Of a stretch of 5,816 nt of DNA, positions 1-5,816 are shown piece by piece. This DNA comes from an uncultured Collinsella sp. GTDB taxonomy: Bacteria; Actinomycetota; Coriobacteriia; Coriobacteriales; Coriobacteriaceae. How positions within the stretch are numbered: position 1 is the first letter of the stretch; each line of letters begins with the position of its first letter. The notes beneath the pieces were generated by a model, which ran no database searches, had not been told where the DNA came from, and was given only the letters and a program-made list of their open reading frames with translations. Location: the NCBI GenBank assembly GCA_902470835.1, contig CABRHR010000114.1, positions 1 to 5,816 on the forward strand. Direction: 5' to 3'. The translations under genes were made by a program, and so were the position numbers.

Positions 1-47
1 CTACACTATCCTCTTCGTCGGCAGCGTCAGATGTGTATAAGAGACAG
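1..47 (+). other. Illumina Nextera P5/i5 adapter remnant (contamination)
   Basis: These bases are synthetic library sequence. They read as the last six bases of the P5 arm (CTACAC, 1-6), an 8-base i5 index TATCCTCT (7-14, the Nextera x503 index as I know it), the read-1 overhang TCGTCGGCAGCGTC (15-28) and the 19-base Tn5 mosaic end AGATGTGTATAAGAGACAG (29-47). Genomic sequence starts at about base 48. Translated leftward, the adapter gives the false C-terminus VSYTHLTLPTKRIV; translated rightward it gives a false MCIRDR start. It should be trimmed, and it explains the abrupt end of the adjoining ATPase gene. Confidence 0.98.
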
Positions 48-1770
48 GTGGCGTCTTGCCCTCGGCGGCAAATTGCTCCGCAAGACCCGCGGGCGCGACA
101 ACCCCCAGTTCGTTCATCAGCCGCACGTTGCCGGCGGCGATGGGGTTTTGGCCTTCGCGCGCCGTGACGCCTCGCCCGGGCACGGCAGTAAAGTCCTCGA
201 CCATGCGCGCGACGATCCCGCGTGTCTCGCACTCGGCCATAATCGCCTCGGCCAGCGGGTGCTCGCTCGAGCGCTCCAACGCGGCGGCCAACTTGAGCAG
301 CGCCTTTTCGCTCATGGCGGGCGAGCCGTCAGCGCGCGTGGCTACCACGATATCGGTCACGGCAGGCTTGCCGCGGGTGACGGTGCCCGTCTTATCGAGC
401 ACCACGGTGCCCACGCTGCGCAGGTTCTCCAGCGCCTCGGCGCTCTTAAACAGAATACCCATCTCGGCGCCCTTGCCGGTGCCGACCATAATGGCGACGG
501 GCGTGGCCAGGCCCAGCGCACAGGGGCAGCTGATCACCAGCACGGCGACGGCGGAGGTGAGCGCCTCGTTCACGCTTCCGGTCAGCGCCATCCACGCCAC
601 AAAGGTCACGGCCGAGATCGCAAACACGACGGGCACAAACACGCCGGCGACCTTATCGGCCATGCGCGCGATGGGCGCCTTGGTGGCGTTGGCGTCCTCG
701 ACGAGTTGGATGATCTTGGCGAGTGACGTGTCGGCACCCACGCGCGTGGCGCGGAAGGTGAACGACCCGGTGCGGTTGACCGTGGCGGCATTGACGGTGT
801 CGCCGGCGGTCTTTTCCACGGGGATGGATTCGCCGGTAAGCGCACTTTCGTCGACGGCCGAGGCGCCCTCGAGCACCACGCCGTCGACGGGGATGGACTC
901 GCCGGGGCGCACGCGCAGCACCTGGCCGGGCAGGATGGCGTCGACGCCGACGGTGGTCTCGCTGCCGTCATCGGCCACGACGGTCGCAGTCTTGGGCGCC
1001 AGGTCGATCAGCGCCTCGATGGCGCCACCGGTCTTGGACTTGCTGCGCGTCTCGAGGTATTTTCCCACGGTGACGAGCGACAGAATCGTGCCGGCGCTCT
1101 CAAAATACAGGTTGTCCATGCCTGTCATCATGGCCTCGTGGATCTGTCCGGCGGCCAGCTGGTCGGCCATGATAAACATGGCGTAGAGCGACCAGGCGAT
1201 GGAGGCGGTGGCACCGACGGCGATGAGCGCGTCCATGGTGGGCGCGCCGTGCACGAGCGACTTAAAGCCGTTGATAAAGTACGCGTCGTTGACATAGACG
1301 ATGGGGATGAGCAGGACGAGCTCGGTGAGCGCGAGCGTCATACTGTGCGTGTGGTCGGTGAAAACGCCGGGCAGCGGCCAGCCGAGCATGTGCCCCATGC
1401 CTATGTAGAACAGCGGGATGAGGAAGATGATCGAGACGATGAGTCGGGTGCGCATGGCGGAGGCGGCGGCCTCCAGCTTTTTGGTGGGCGACTCCATATG
1501 GGCGGCGCCGGACCTGGCTTGCGTGCTGCCGCTTGAGCCGGCGGCACCGGTGCCCGCATCGACAGGTGAGGCCGAGTAGCCCGCGCGGTCGACGGCGGTG
1601 CAGATATCGTCGGGGGTGACCTGCGCGGGGTCATAGTCCACCATCATGGAACCGGCGAGCAGATTGACCGCGACGCTTTCTACGCCGTCGAGCTTGCTTA
1701 CGGCACGGTCCACGTGCGCCTGGCACGCGGCGCACGTCATGCCGCCCACGTCGAACTTATCTTGAGCCAT
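48..1770 (-). CDS. copA: Copper-translocating P1B-type ATPase, 3' end missing
   Basis: This is an ATP-driven heavy-metal pump in the cytoplasmic membrane, most likely exporting Cu(I). About 574 native residues remain of a family length of roughly 750-850. Residues 1-70 form one HMA metal-binding domain with GMTCAAC (Cys13 and Cys16), followed by a Gly/Ser/Ala-rich linker to about 100. Hydrophobic segments lie near 108-125, 143-162, 178-201, 221-238, 373-397 and 403-430, so six of the expected eight helices are present. The actuator motif TGES is at 312-315, the membrane CPC at 415-417, the phosphorylated Asp459 in DKTGT at 459-463, and the nucleotide-domain SSEHPLAEA at 501-509. The CPC motif and single N-terminal HMA fit the Cu(I) subgroup (family knowledge), though Ag(I) cannot be excluded. 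The GDGxND hinge and the last two helices are absent because the adapter interrupts codon 575; this is an artefact, not a pseudogene. The start at 1770 has an AAAGGAG ribosome site five bases upstream. Confidence 0.93.
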
Positions 1771-1817
1771 GGCTTCTCCTTTCTGTGACGTTGGGTCAGA
1801 AATGTTAACCTGTCGAT

Positions 1818-1848
1818 ACTATACACCCATACCCCCTGGGGGTGTCCA
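1818..1848 (-). promoter_or_regulatory. Putative copA promoter
   Basis: Read on the minus strand, TGGACA (1848-1843) resembles a -35 box. Two overlapping -10 candidates follow: TGTATA (1825-1820) with a 17-base spacer, or TATAGT (1823-1818) with a 19-base spacer. It lies about 50 bases upstream of the copA start, and its spacer contains the CsoR-type palindrome. This is a motif-based call without transcript data. Confidence 0.55.
1829..1845 (-). promoter_or_regulatory. CsoR-type copper operator
   Basis: A perfect palindrome ACCCCC-T-GGGGGT (1831-1843), with one further matching pair (A1829/T1845), sits between the -35 and -10 of the copA promoter. CsoR-family repressors are known to bind GC-rich pseudopalindromes of this look in front of copZA or copA, and to release them when Cu(I) binds. 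Bound protein here would block RNA polymerase, so copper would induce the pump. No csoR gene is in the window. A MerR-type activator is less likely because the site is a C-run/G-run palindrome, although the alternative 19-base spacer would suit one. Confidence 0.6.
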
Positions 1849-1910
1849 GTGGAGAAAAGGGATGCACGTCATTTCGATACAGATTGGGATGATTGCCCTG
1901 TATTTCTTTC

Positions 1911-1924
1911 GACGCTATAGCCCA
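1911..1924 (+). repeat. Left copy of 14-bp target duplication of the IS
   Basis: GACGCTATAGCCCA occurs here and again, identical and in the same orientation, at 3561-3574. The two copies directly abut the ends of the insertion sequence, and the identity stops at the next base on both sides. It contains the 8-bp palindrome GCTATAGC. I read it as the target-site duplication. Fourteen bases is long for IS30, whose members usually duplicate 2-3 bp, although some family members (such as IS1630) are known to duplicate long palindromic targets. Confidence 0.8.
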
Positions 1925-1926
1925 GG

Positions 1927-1951
1927 TTGATTTCCGATCTCAGCCGAACAC
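1927..1951 (+). repeat. Left terminal inverted repeat of the IS
   Basis: The repeat reads TTGATT, 11 variable bases, then CCGAACAC. The reverse complement of 3535-3559 has the same two blocks with the same 11-base spacing, and 18 of 25 positions match. The two conserved blocks fit the usual transposon end plan of an outer cleavage part and an inner transposase-binding part (inference). Confidence 0.78.
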
Positions 1952-1986
1952 ATTGAGCTGACGGCACGCTCCCGCAGTTAGTCGAA

Positions 1987-2019
1987 CGCCCCCGAGGTCC
2001 TATCCGGGACCCGGGGGCG
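1987..2019. repeat. Subterminal hairpin at the left end of the IS
   Basis: The arms CGCCCCCG-(A)-GGTCC (1987-2000) and GGACC-CGGGGGCG (2007-2019) pair over 13 bp, with A1995 bulged and a six-base loop TATCCG. It lies downstream of the transposase gene in the direction of transcription. It could end or stabilise the transposase transcript, but no U-run follows on the minus strand, so it is not a standard intrinsic terminator. On the plus strand the short run ATTTT follows four bases later. Confidence 0.6.
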
Positions 2020-2150
2020 GCATTTTCCCAGTTGAAGGAATGGTGGAGATGTGTTTCGATGGGTCCGGTGGCCATGCTCCGCCCGCCGCCCGGCACCTCT
2101 TCCCAGACTCAGCCGGACGGTCGGTCCGTCTATTCCGTTTTTCTTCCAGG
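2020..2150. other. Non-coding tail of the IS, no gene seen
   Basis: No convincing open frame or RNA gene is visible between the left hairpin and the transposase stop. The only structure is a weak inverted repeat GACGG-TCGGT-CCGTC (2116-2130), followed on the plus strand by TTTTT at 2138-2142. That could be a poor terminator for transcription entering from the left. It points the wrong way for the transposase transcript. Confidence 0.4.
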
Positions 2151-3443
2151 CTAGGCCAGCGGGGCATCGCCCCTCTCTGCGCGCGCCCTCTCGATGAGCC
2201 CCGGCGTCAGGTCGAGATCGCCGAGCGGCACGTCCCCCACGCCGTAGGCGTCCAGCAGCGCCGCCGCGTCCTCCCCGAGCATCGCCCTGAAGGCGCGCGC
2301 GGGCGTCGCGAAGCCGAGCGCGCCGCGGGGCTCGGAGTTCACGTGCGACATGGCCAGCGCCAGGTCGGCCGGGACGAGCCGGTCGAACCTGATTCCGGCG
2401 CCCTTGGGCAGCAGCTTCCTGATCTCGACGTGGTTGCGCTCGCAGGCGCCCTTCTGGTCGCTGCGCCTGGGGTCGCAGTAGAACAGCCTCGTCTCGCCCG
2501 GCCCCTCGCCGAGCAGCGCCGCGATCGCCGCCTCGTCGGAGAACTCGGCGCCGTTGTCGGTGAGGACGGCGCGGAACACGCGGCGCGTCCCGTCGGCGCC
2601 GAGGATGGCCCGGACGCCCTCCAGGGCGTCCGCGACGCACCCGGCGGTCTTCTCCTCCGGCGGCAGCGCGAGCTGGAGCCTGCTGGGGCGGTGCAGCAGC
2701 GTGAGCAGGCAGGCGGAGTCCTCCCGGGCCCCTTCGACGGTGTCCATCTCCCAGGCCGCGGCGCACGCGTCCTCCCCGAGGGCGAGGAACGCGGCATGCG
2801 ACCTGCGGGCGGAGTGGCGGGTCGCCGCCCGGCCCGCGGCGCGCTTCCTCGGCCTGTAGCCGACCTTGCGCCTGAGCTCCATGTTGGTCATGCCGTCGTA
2901 GCCCGCCGAGACCCAGCGGTAGATGGTCGACGGCGACAGGTCCACCGGGCCGCCGTTGCGCGCCGCCATCTGCTCGGGCGACAGCCCCCGGCGCAGGCAG
3001 TCCCTTATCGCCTCCAGCCTGGCCGCCGCGGCGGGCTCGTCGGCGTCTATCCCGCGCCTGGACGAGGCGAGGACCGAGTCGGCGCACAGCTGCGCGGCCC
3101 GGGCCTCGTAGAAGACGTGGGGACGGCGCTTGCAGCCGATTGCGCGGTACCGGCCGCAGCCGTTGCAGCATCGCGGCCATGCCGCCAGGCGCGGGCAGGC
3201 CGCCGACAGGTCGGCGGAGGCGTCCACGCGCTCGCCGCGCCTGGCCTTCGGCGCCGTCACGAACCTGTGCGACGCCACCTCGGCGCTCACCGTCGAGGGC
3301 GACCTGCCCAGCTCCCTCGCGATCTCCCTGCACGACGCCCCGCGCTCCAGCATCCTCTGGACCGTGTCCCGCTCGCGCCTCGTGAGCCTTCCGTAGGCCC
3401 TCGGGACCGCCCTCGCGGAGCCACTTTTCTTCTTTCCTGACAT
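2151..3443 (-). CDS. IS30-family transposase, intact
   Basis: This 430-residue DDE transposase cuts and joins the ends of its own element. An N-terminal helix-turn-helix (about 20-56, ending GRSPSTVSAEV) and a second one (about 153-181, SPSTIYRW) would bind the terminal repeats. Between them is a Cys cluster with CNGC (93-96), then C104 and Y112, a possible metal-binding knuckle seen in some IS30 relatives. The catalytic triad is Asp234 (EMDTVEG), Asp296 (LTDNGAEF) and Glu335 (KGACERNHVE); the DxxxxG, DNG and ERNH contexts are typical of IS30. Length and motifs look complete, with no frameshift. The start at 3443 is chosen because GGAGGA lies just upstream; the frame stays open 20 codons further, to an ATG at 3503, without a comparable site. 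It is the only gene in the element. Two upstream hairpins may limit its expression. Confidence 0.93.
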   Translation of the reverse strand: MSGKKKSGSARAVPRAYGRLTRRERDTVQRMLERGASCREIARELGRSPSTVSAEVASHRFVTAPKARRGERVDASADLSAACPRLAAWPRCCNGCGRYRAIGCKRRPHVFYEARAAQLCADSVLASSRRGIDADEPAAAARLEAIRDCLRRGLSPEQMAARNGGPVDLSPSTIYRWVSAGYDGMTNMELRRKVGYRPRKRAAGRAATRHSARRSHAAFLALGEDACAAAWEMDTVEGAREDSACLLTLLHRPSRLQLALPPEEKTAGCVADALEGVRAILGADGTRRVFRAVLTDNGAEFSDEAAIAALLGEGPGETRLFYCDPRRSDQKGACERNHVEIRKLLPKGAGIRFDRLVPADLALAMSHVNSEPRGALGFATPARAFRAMLGEDAAALLDAYGVGDVPLGDLDLTPGLIERARAERGDAPLA

Positions 3444-3447
3444 GCCG

Positions 3448-3453
3448 TCCTCC
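3448..3453 (-). promoter_or_regulatory. Ribosome binding site fixing the transposase start
   Basis: On the minus strand GGAGGA precedes the ATG at 3443 by four bases. It is a near-consensus Shine-Dalgarno and supports the 430-residue form over the longer frame starting at 3503, whose ATG falls in the right arm's palindrome region. Confidence 0.75.
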
Positions 3454-3462
3454 GATCTCCCG

Positions 3463-3481
3463 GGGCCGGCCGATCCGGCCC
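3463..3481. repeat. Hairpin upstream of the transposase RBS
   Basis: GGGCCGG (3463-3469) and CCGGCCC (3475-3481) are perfect inverted arms around the five-base loop CCGAT. The structure sits ten bases upstream of the transposase ribosome site, within its probable leader RNA. Confidence 0.6.
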
Positions 3482-3495
3482 TCAGGGTATCGGGT

Positions 3496-3533
3496 TCCCA
3501 CATTCATCCGTACATGTGCGGATGAATGTGGGA
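3496..3533. repeat. 38-bp near-perfect palindrome in the IS right end
   Basis: The arms TCCCACATTCATCCG (3496-3510) and CGGATGAATGTGGGA (3519-3533) are exact reverse complements over 15 bp. The centre T-ACATGT-G is itself palindromic apart from one T/G pair, so 18 of 19 base pairs match. It lies one base inside the right terminal repeat and upstream of the transposase. It could be an operator for a dimeric protein such as the transposase, or a fold-back structure in RNA that starts outside the element. No T-run follows, so it is not a normal terminator. Confidence 0.85.
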
Positions 3534-3534
3534 G

Positions 3535-3559
3535 GTGTTCGGATAAAGTTGATAATCAA
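3535..3559 (-). repeat. Right terminal inverted repeat of the IS
   Basis: Read on the minus strand it gives TTGATT, 11 variable bases, CCGAACAC, matching the left end block for block. It begins one base after the 38-bp palindrome, so the transposase control region and the transposon end are packed together. Transposase bound here could also affect its own transcription (inference). Confidence 0.78.
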
Positions 3560-3560
3560 G

Positions 3561-3574
3561 GACGCTATAGCCCA
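3561..3574 (+). repeat. Right copy of 14-bp target duplication of the IS
   Basis: This GACGCTATAGCCCA is identical to 1911-1924 and directly follows the right inverted repeat. Removing the element with one copy of the repeat restores an uninterrupted intergenic region between copA and the helicase gene. Confidence 0.8.
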
Positions 3575-3824
3575 ACGCCCTGTCATCTGTGGTTTACGTG
3601 GGGGCATGCGAAGCGCGGGTATACTAACCGGCGGCGAATCTGCTCCATCGCTTAGAGCTGCTGCGTCTGGACGGCGCGTGATAGGGCTGCCAAAGCGATC
3701 GCCAGCGTGCTGAGCAACGTCCTCTCTGTGCGCACCCGTTTTTGTATGTATTAGCGCACTACCAAGCACGCCCGCGCGGCCGCATGCCGCGCCCATGACG
3801 CGTGCAGATAAGGAACAACAACAT
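3575..3824 (+). other. Non-coding region and leader before the helicase gene
   Basis: No convincing gene is visible in these 250 bases. A -10-like TATACT lies at 3620-3625; its best upstream partner, TTTACG (3593-3598), is 21 bases away, so the promoter is uncertain. If it is used, the transcript would have a leader of nearly 200 nt, which is long but not unusual for RNA helicase genes. Other marks are the palindrome GCGATCGC (3695-3702), a 7-bp inverted pair ATCGCTT/AAGCGAT (3647-3653 and 3693-3699) and GTGCGCAC followed closely by TTTTT (3728-3743). I recognise no riboswitch or known RNA family. Confidence 0.45.
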
Positions 3825-5816
3825 ATGCGAAATTCTGTGTCCGACGTCACCGACGCCGAGATCCTGGACGAGGCCCACGAGGCCATGACCCAGGCTGCCT
3901 TCGATGCCGCCGATGAGGCAAATGCTGCCCAGGCCGTCGAGTCCGCTACCGAGAGTCTGCCCGCCTTTGACGAGCTGGGCCTTTCCGACGAGATGCTTCG
4001 TGCTATCGAGAACCTGGGCTACACGGCGCCGACGCCCGTGCAGGCCGGCTCGATCCCCGTGGTGCTCGAAGGCCGTGACCTGCTTGCCGCCGCTCAGACC
4101 GGCACCGGCAAGACGGCCGCCTTTTTGCTGCCGACCATGAACAACCTGGAGCACATCGCTCCGCCCAAGCCCGTGCGCGAGCGTGGCGGCCGCAATCGCC
4201 GTCGCGGTGTCAAGAAGCCCGAGGGCAACGGTCGCGGTCCCGTGATGCTCGTCATCACCCCTACGCGCGAGCTTGCCCAGCAGATCGATGAGGTCGCCGG
4301 CAAGATTGCCGACGTCACCGGTCATGTTGCCGTGACCGTTGTGGGCGGCGTGAGCTACAAGCCCCAGACCGCTGCCCTTAAGTATGGCTGCGACATTCTG
4401 GTCGCAACGCCGGGCCGTCTGGTCGATCTGATCGAGCAGGGTGCCTGCCACCTGGACGAGGTTAAGGTCCTGGTGCTCGACGAGGCCGACCGTATGCTCG
4501 ACATGGGCTTTTTGCCCGCCGTCCGCCGCATTGTGCGCGAGACGCCGGCCGAGCGCCAGACGCTGCTGTTCTCGGCGACCCTCGACGAGGAGGCCGTGGG
4601 CGAGATCACCGACCTGGTGAGCGACCCGGCCCGCGTGGAGATCGCGCCTGCCACGTCGACCGCCGACACCGTCGATCAGTTTGTGTTCCCGGTGTCCATC
4701 GAGGCCAAGAACAACCTGCTGCCCGAGTTCCTCAAAAAGGAGGGCCCGGAGCGCACGATCGTCTTTATGCGCACCAAGCACCGCGCCGACAGCTGCTGCC
4801 GTCGTCTGGAGCGCAAGGGCATCAAGGCCGCCGCGATTCACGGCAATCGCAGCCAGGCCCAGCGCGAGCGTGCGCTTTCGGCCTTCCGCGACGGTACCGT
4901 CGACGTGTTGGTGGCAACCGACGTGCTTGCCCGCGGCATCGACATCAGTGACGTGCGCTACGTTGTGAACTTTGACGTACCGGCCGAGCCGACCGACTAC
5001 ATCCACCGTATTGGCCGTACGGGCCGTGCCGGCGAGCTGGGCTGGGCCATCACGTTTGTAACCGAGCAGGACGTCGATGAGTTCTACGAGATCGAGAAGC
5101 TCATGGACAAGACCGCCGACATCTACGAGGCCGGCGACCTGCATGTGGGTCCCAATCCGCCCGCGGTTGATCCCGAGCGCGATCCTGCGGCCTTTAAGGT
5201 GAGGAAGAAGACAAAGCGCGGCAAGTCCAAGAGCAAGAAGAAGCTTGAGCAGGCGCGCCGCGACGGCAAACGCAACGGCGATGACTACGGCGATGTGGCC
5301 GGTCGTTCCAACCGCGGTCGCGACGAGCGTCGCGGCGACGGCGAGCGTCCGAGCCGTCCCAAGCGCGGCGGCAAGACCCGCGTGCGCGAGGGCGTTCAGG
5401 CTCGCGTGGACGAGGCCGTGGAGAGCGTGGCCCGCGAGGTGGCTGCCGAGGAGCGCGGCGGTGCTGCTGCCGTCGAGCAGGCCCCGCGCGGCAACCGTGC
5501 CGAGCGTCGTGCCAAGCAGTTCCAGGGCGAGGCGCATCGCCGTCGCCGCGAGGACGAGGACCGCGGTGGTCGTCGCCGTGTTGAGCGCGAGGACGAGGGC
5601 CGTGGCTCGCGTGGCGGCAAGCGTGGCTCGGGCGATCGTCGTCGTTCCGGTCGCAATGACGAGCGCGGTGGCCGTGACGAGCGTCGCGGCGGCGAGGGTC
5701 GCGGTGAGCGTGGCGCCCGCAGCGGTGAGTCCCGTGGCGGCAAGCGCTTTGAAGAGCGCGGCGGCCGCGGTGGCGAGCGTCGCGAGGGCGCTCGCGCTAA
5801 TGGCACCCGCAGCGGC
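3825..5816 (+). CDS. DEAD-box ATP-dependent RNA helicase, 3' end beyond window
   Basis: This is a cytoplasmic ATP-driven RNA-unwinding enzyme of the RhlE/CsdA type. All 664 codons to the window edge are open, with no stop. Residues 48-73 carry the Q motif (Phe48, Gln73). Motif I AQTGTGKT is at 90-97, PTRELAQQ at 146-153, TPGR at 195-198, DEAD at 219-222, SAT at 250-252, IHGN at 338-341, ATDVLARGID at 364-373 and HRIGRTGR at 394-401. A basic Arg/Gly insert (about 113-139) lies between motifs I and Ia. From about 458 the protein becomes a low-complexity K/R/G/D/E tail with at least nine RGG triplets, typical of RNA-binding tails. The start at 3825 follows TAAGGA by ten bases; an in-frame ATG at 3795 has no ribosome site. 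Likely roles are ribosome assembly, RNA decay or cold growth (family inference); which paralogue it is cannot be decided here. Confidence 0.95.
   Translation, partial: MRNSVSDVTDAEILDEAHEAMTQAAFDAADEANAAQAVESATESLPAFDELGLSDEMLRAIENLGYTAPTPVQAGSIPVVLEGRDLLAAAQTGTGKTAAFLLPTMNNLEHIAPPKPVRERGGRNRRRGVKKPEGNGRGPVMLVITPTRELAQQIDEVAGKIADVTGHVAVTVVGGVSYKPQTAALKYGCDILVATPGRLVDLIEQGACHLDEVKVLVLDEADRMLDMGFLPAVRRIVRETPAERQTLLFSATLDEEAVGEITDLVSDPARVEIAPATSTADTVDQFVFPVSIEAKNNLLPEFLKKEGPERTIVFMRTKHRADSCCRRLERKGIKAAAIHGNRSQAQRERALSAFRDGTVDVLVATDVLARGIDISDVRYVVNFDVPAEPTDYIHRIGRTGRAGELGWAITFVTEQDVDEFYEIEKLMDKTADIYEAGDLHVGPNPPAVDPERDPAAFKVRKKTKRGKSKSKKKLEQARRDGKRNGDDYGDVAGRSNRGRDERRGDGERPSRPKRGGKTRVREGVQARVDEAVESVAREVAAEERGGAAAVEQAPRGNRAERRAKQFQGEAHRRRREDEDRGGRRRVEREDEGRGSRGGKRGSGDRRRSGRNDERGGRDERRGGEGRGERGARSGESRGGKRFEERGGRGGERREGARANGTRSG

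Larger units (their letters stand above)
1925..3560 (-). mobile_element. Complete IS30-family insertion sequence, about 1.64 kb
   Basis: The element is defined by three agreeing signals: an intact IS30-type transposase (2151-3443), imperfect 25-bp inverted repeats at 1927-1951 and 3535-3559, and an identical 14-bp direct repeat just outside each end. It lies in the intergenic region between two divergent genes and breaks neither. Its coding region is visibly richer in G and C than the flanks, consistent with later arrival. About 200 bp of non-coding DNA separates the transposase stop from the left repeat. The exact outer base is uncertain by one or two positions because the left end has one extra G relative to the right. 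Confidence 0.85.

Noticed and set aside
31..1186. Plus-strand frames opposite copA, one beginning MCIRDR
   Set aside because: They are antisense to the copper ATPase, and the MCIRDR start is translated adapter.
48..1770. copA as a pseudogene or natural truncation
   Set aside because: The reading frame is intact to the exact junction with the adapter, so the missing end reflects the library fragment boundary.
1869..2096. 75-codon minus-strand frame at the left IS end
   Set aside because: It crosses the IS boundary and the strong hairpin, and it lacks a ribosome site and any similarity I recognise.
2116..2142. Intrinsic terminator at the transposase end
   Set aside because: The stem is only 5 bp, the T-run is seven bases away and it lies on the plus strand, so it cannot end the leftward transposase transcript.
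2040..3440. 466-codon plus-strand frame opposite the transposase
   Set aside because: It is a compositional shadow (Arg/Pro/Gly/Ala-rich) on the reverse of a very GC-rich gene, with no ribosome site or domain.
3444..3503. 20-residue N-terminal extension of the transposase
   Set aside because: The frame is open to an ATG at 3503, but that ATG lies in the palindrome and lacks a ribosome site. The ATG at 3443 has GGAGGA correctly spaced.
1978..3507. 509-codon minus-strand frame overlapping the transposase
   Set aside because: It is an out-of-frame shadow rich in Arg and Gly with no family motifs. The frame of 2151-3443 holds the HTH and DDE residues. I see no slippage site suggesting a programmed frameshift.
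3482..3886. 134-codon minus-strand frame upstream of the helicase
   Set aside because: It runs from the helicase start, across the intergenic region and target repeat, into the IS end. It has no ribosome site or recognisable domain.
3759..5537. 592-codon open frame on the minus strand
   Set aside because: It is antisense to the DEAD-box helicase. Its product is a Leu/Gly/Ala/His-rich string without recognisable motifs, while the plus strand carries every helicase motif in order. Long antisense frames are common in GC-rich codon use.

Overview
The window suggests a high-GC gut actinobacterium of the Coriobacteriia, most like Collinsella. I infer this from the protein style, the GC-rich codon use and the gene content; no rRNA or other definitive marker is present. 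The DNA comes from an Illumina Nextera library: bases 1-47 are the end of a P5/i5 Nextera adapter, not genomic sequence. The left contig end is therefore a library artefact.

Layout from left to right. (1) 1-47 is adapter. (2) 48-1770, minus strand, is a copper-type P1B ATPase (CopA-like), cut off by the adapter before its GDGxND motif and last two membrane helices. (3) 1771-1924 is the copA control region, with a sigma70-like promoter whose spacer holds a CsoR-type palindrome, ACCCCC-T-GGGGGT. (4) 1925-3560 is a complete IS30-family insertion sequence of about 1.64 kb. It has an intact 430-residue transposase on the minus strand, 25-bp imperfect terminal inverted repeats and a 14-bp direct repeat immediately outside both ends. 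Strong hairpins lie inside both ends, including a 38-bp near-perfect palindrome upstream of the transposase. (5) 3575-3824 is a non-coding leader. (6) 3825-5816, plus strand, is a DEAD-box RNA helicase with all the standard motifs and a long K/R-rich, RGG-repeat tail; it is still open at the window end.

The ancestral arrangement was two divergent chromosomal genes, copA leftward and the helicase rightward, sharing one intergenic region. The insertion sequence landed in that region, upstream of both genes, without breaking either coding sequence. The copper ATPase would be controlled by copper through its operator. The helicase probably acts in RNA remodelling or ribosome and cold-stress functions. 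They are neighbours, not pathway partners.

I found no undescribed multi-gene system. The points most worth following are the long target duplication of the IS30 element, the palindrome in front of its transposase, and the adapter-derived false protein ends.
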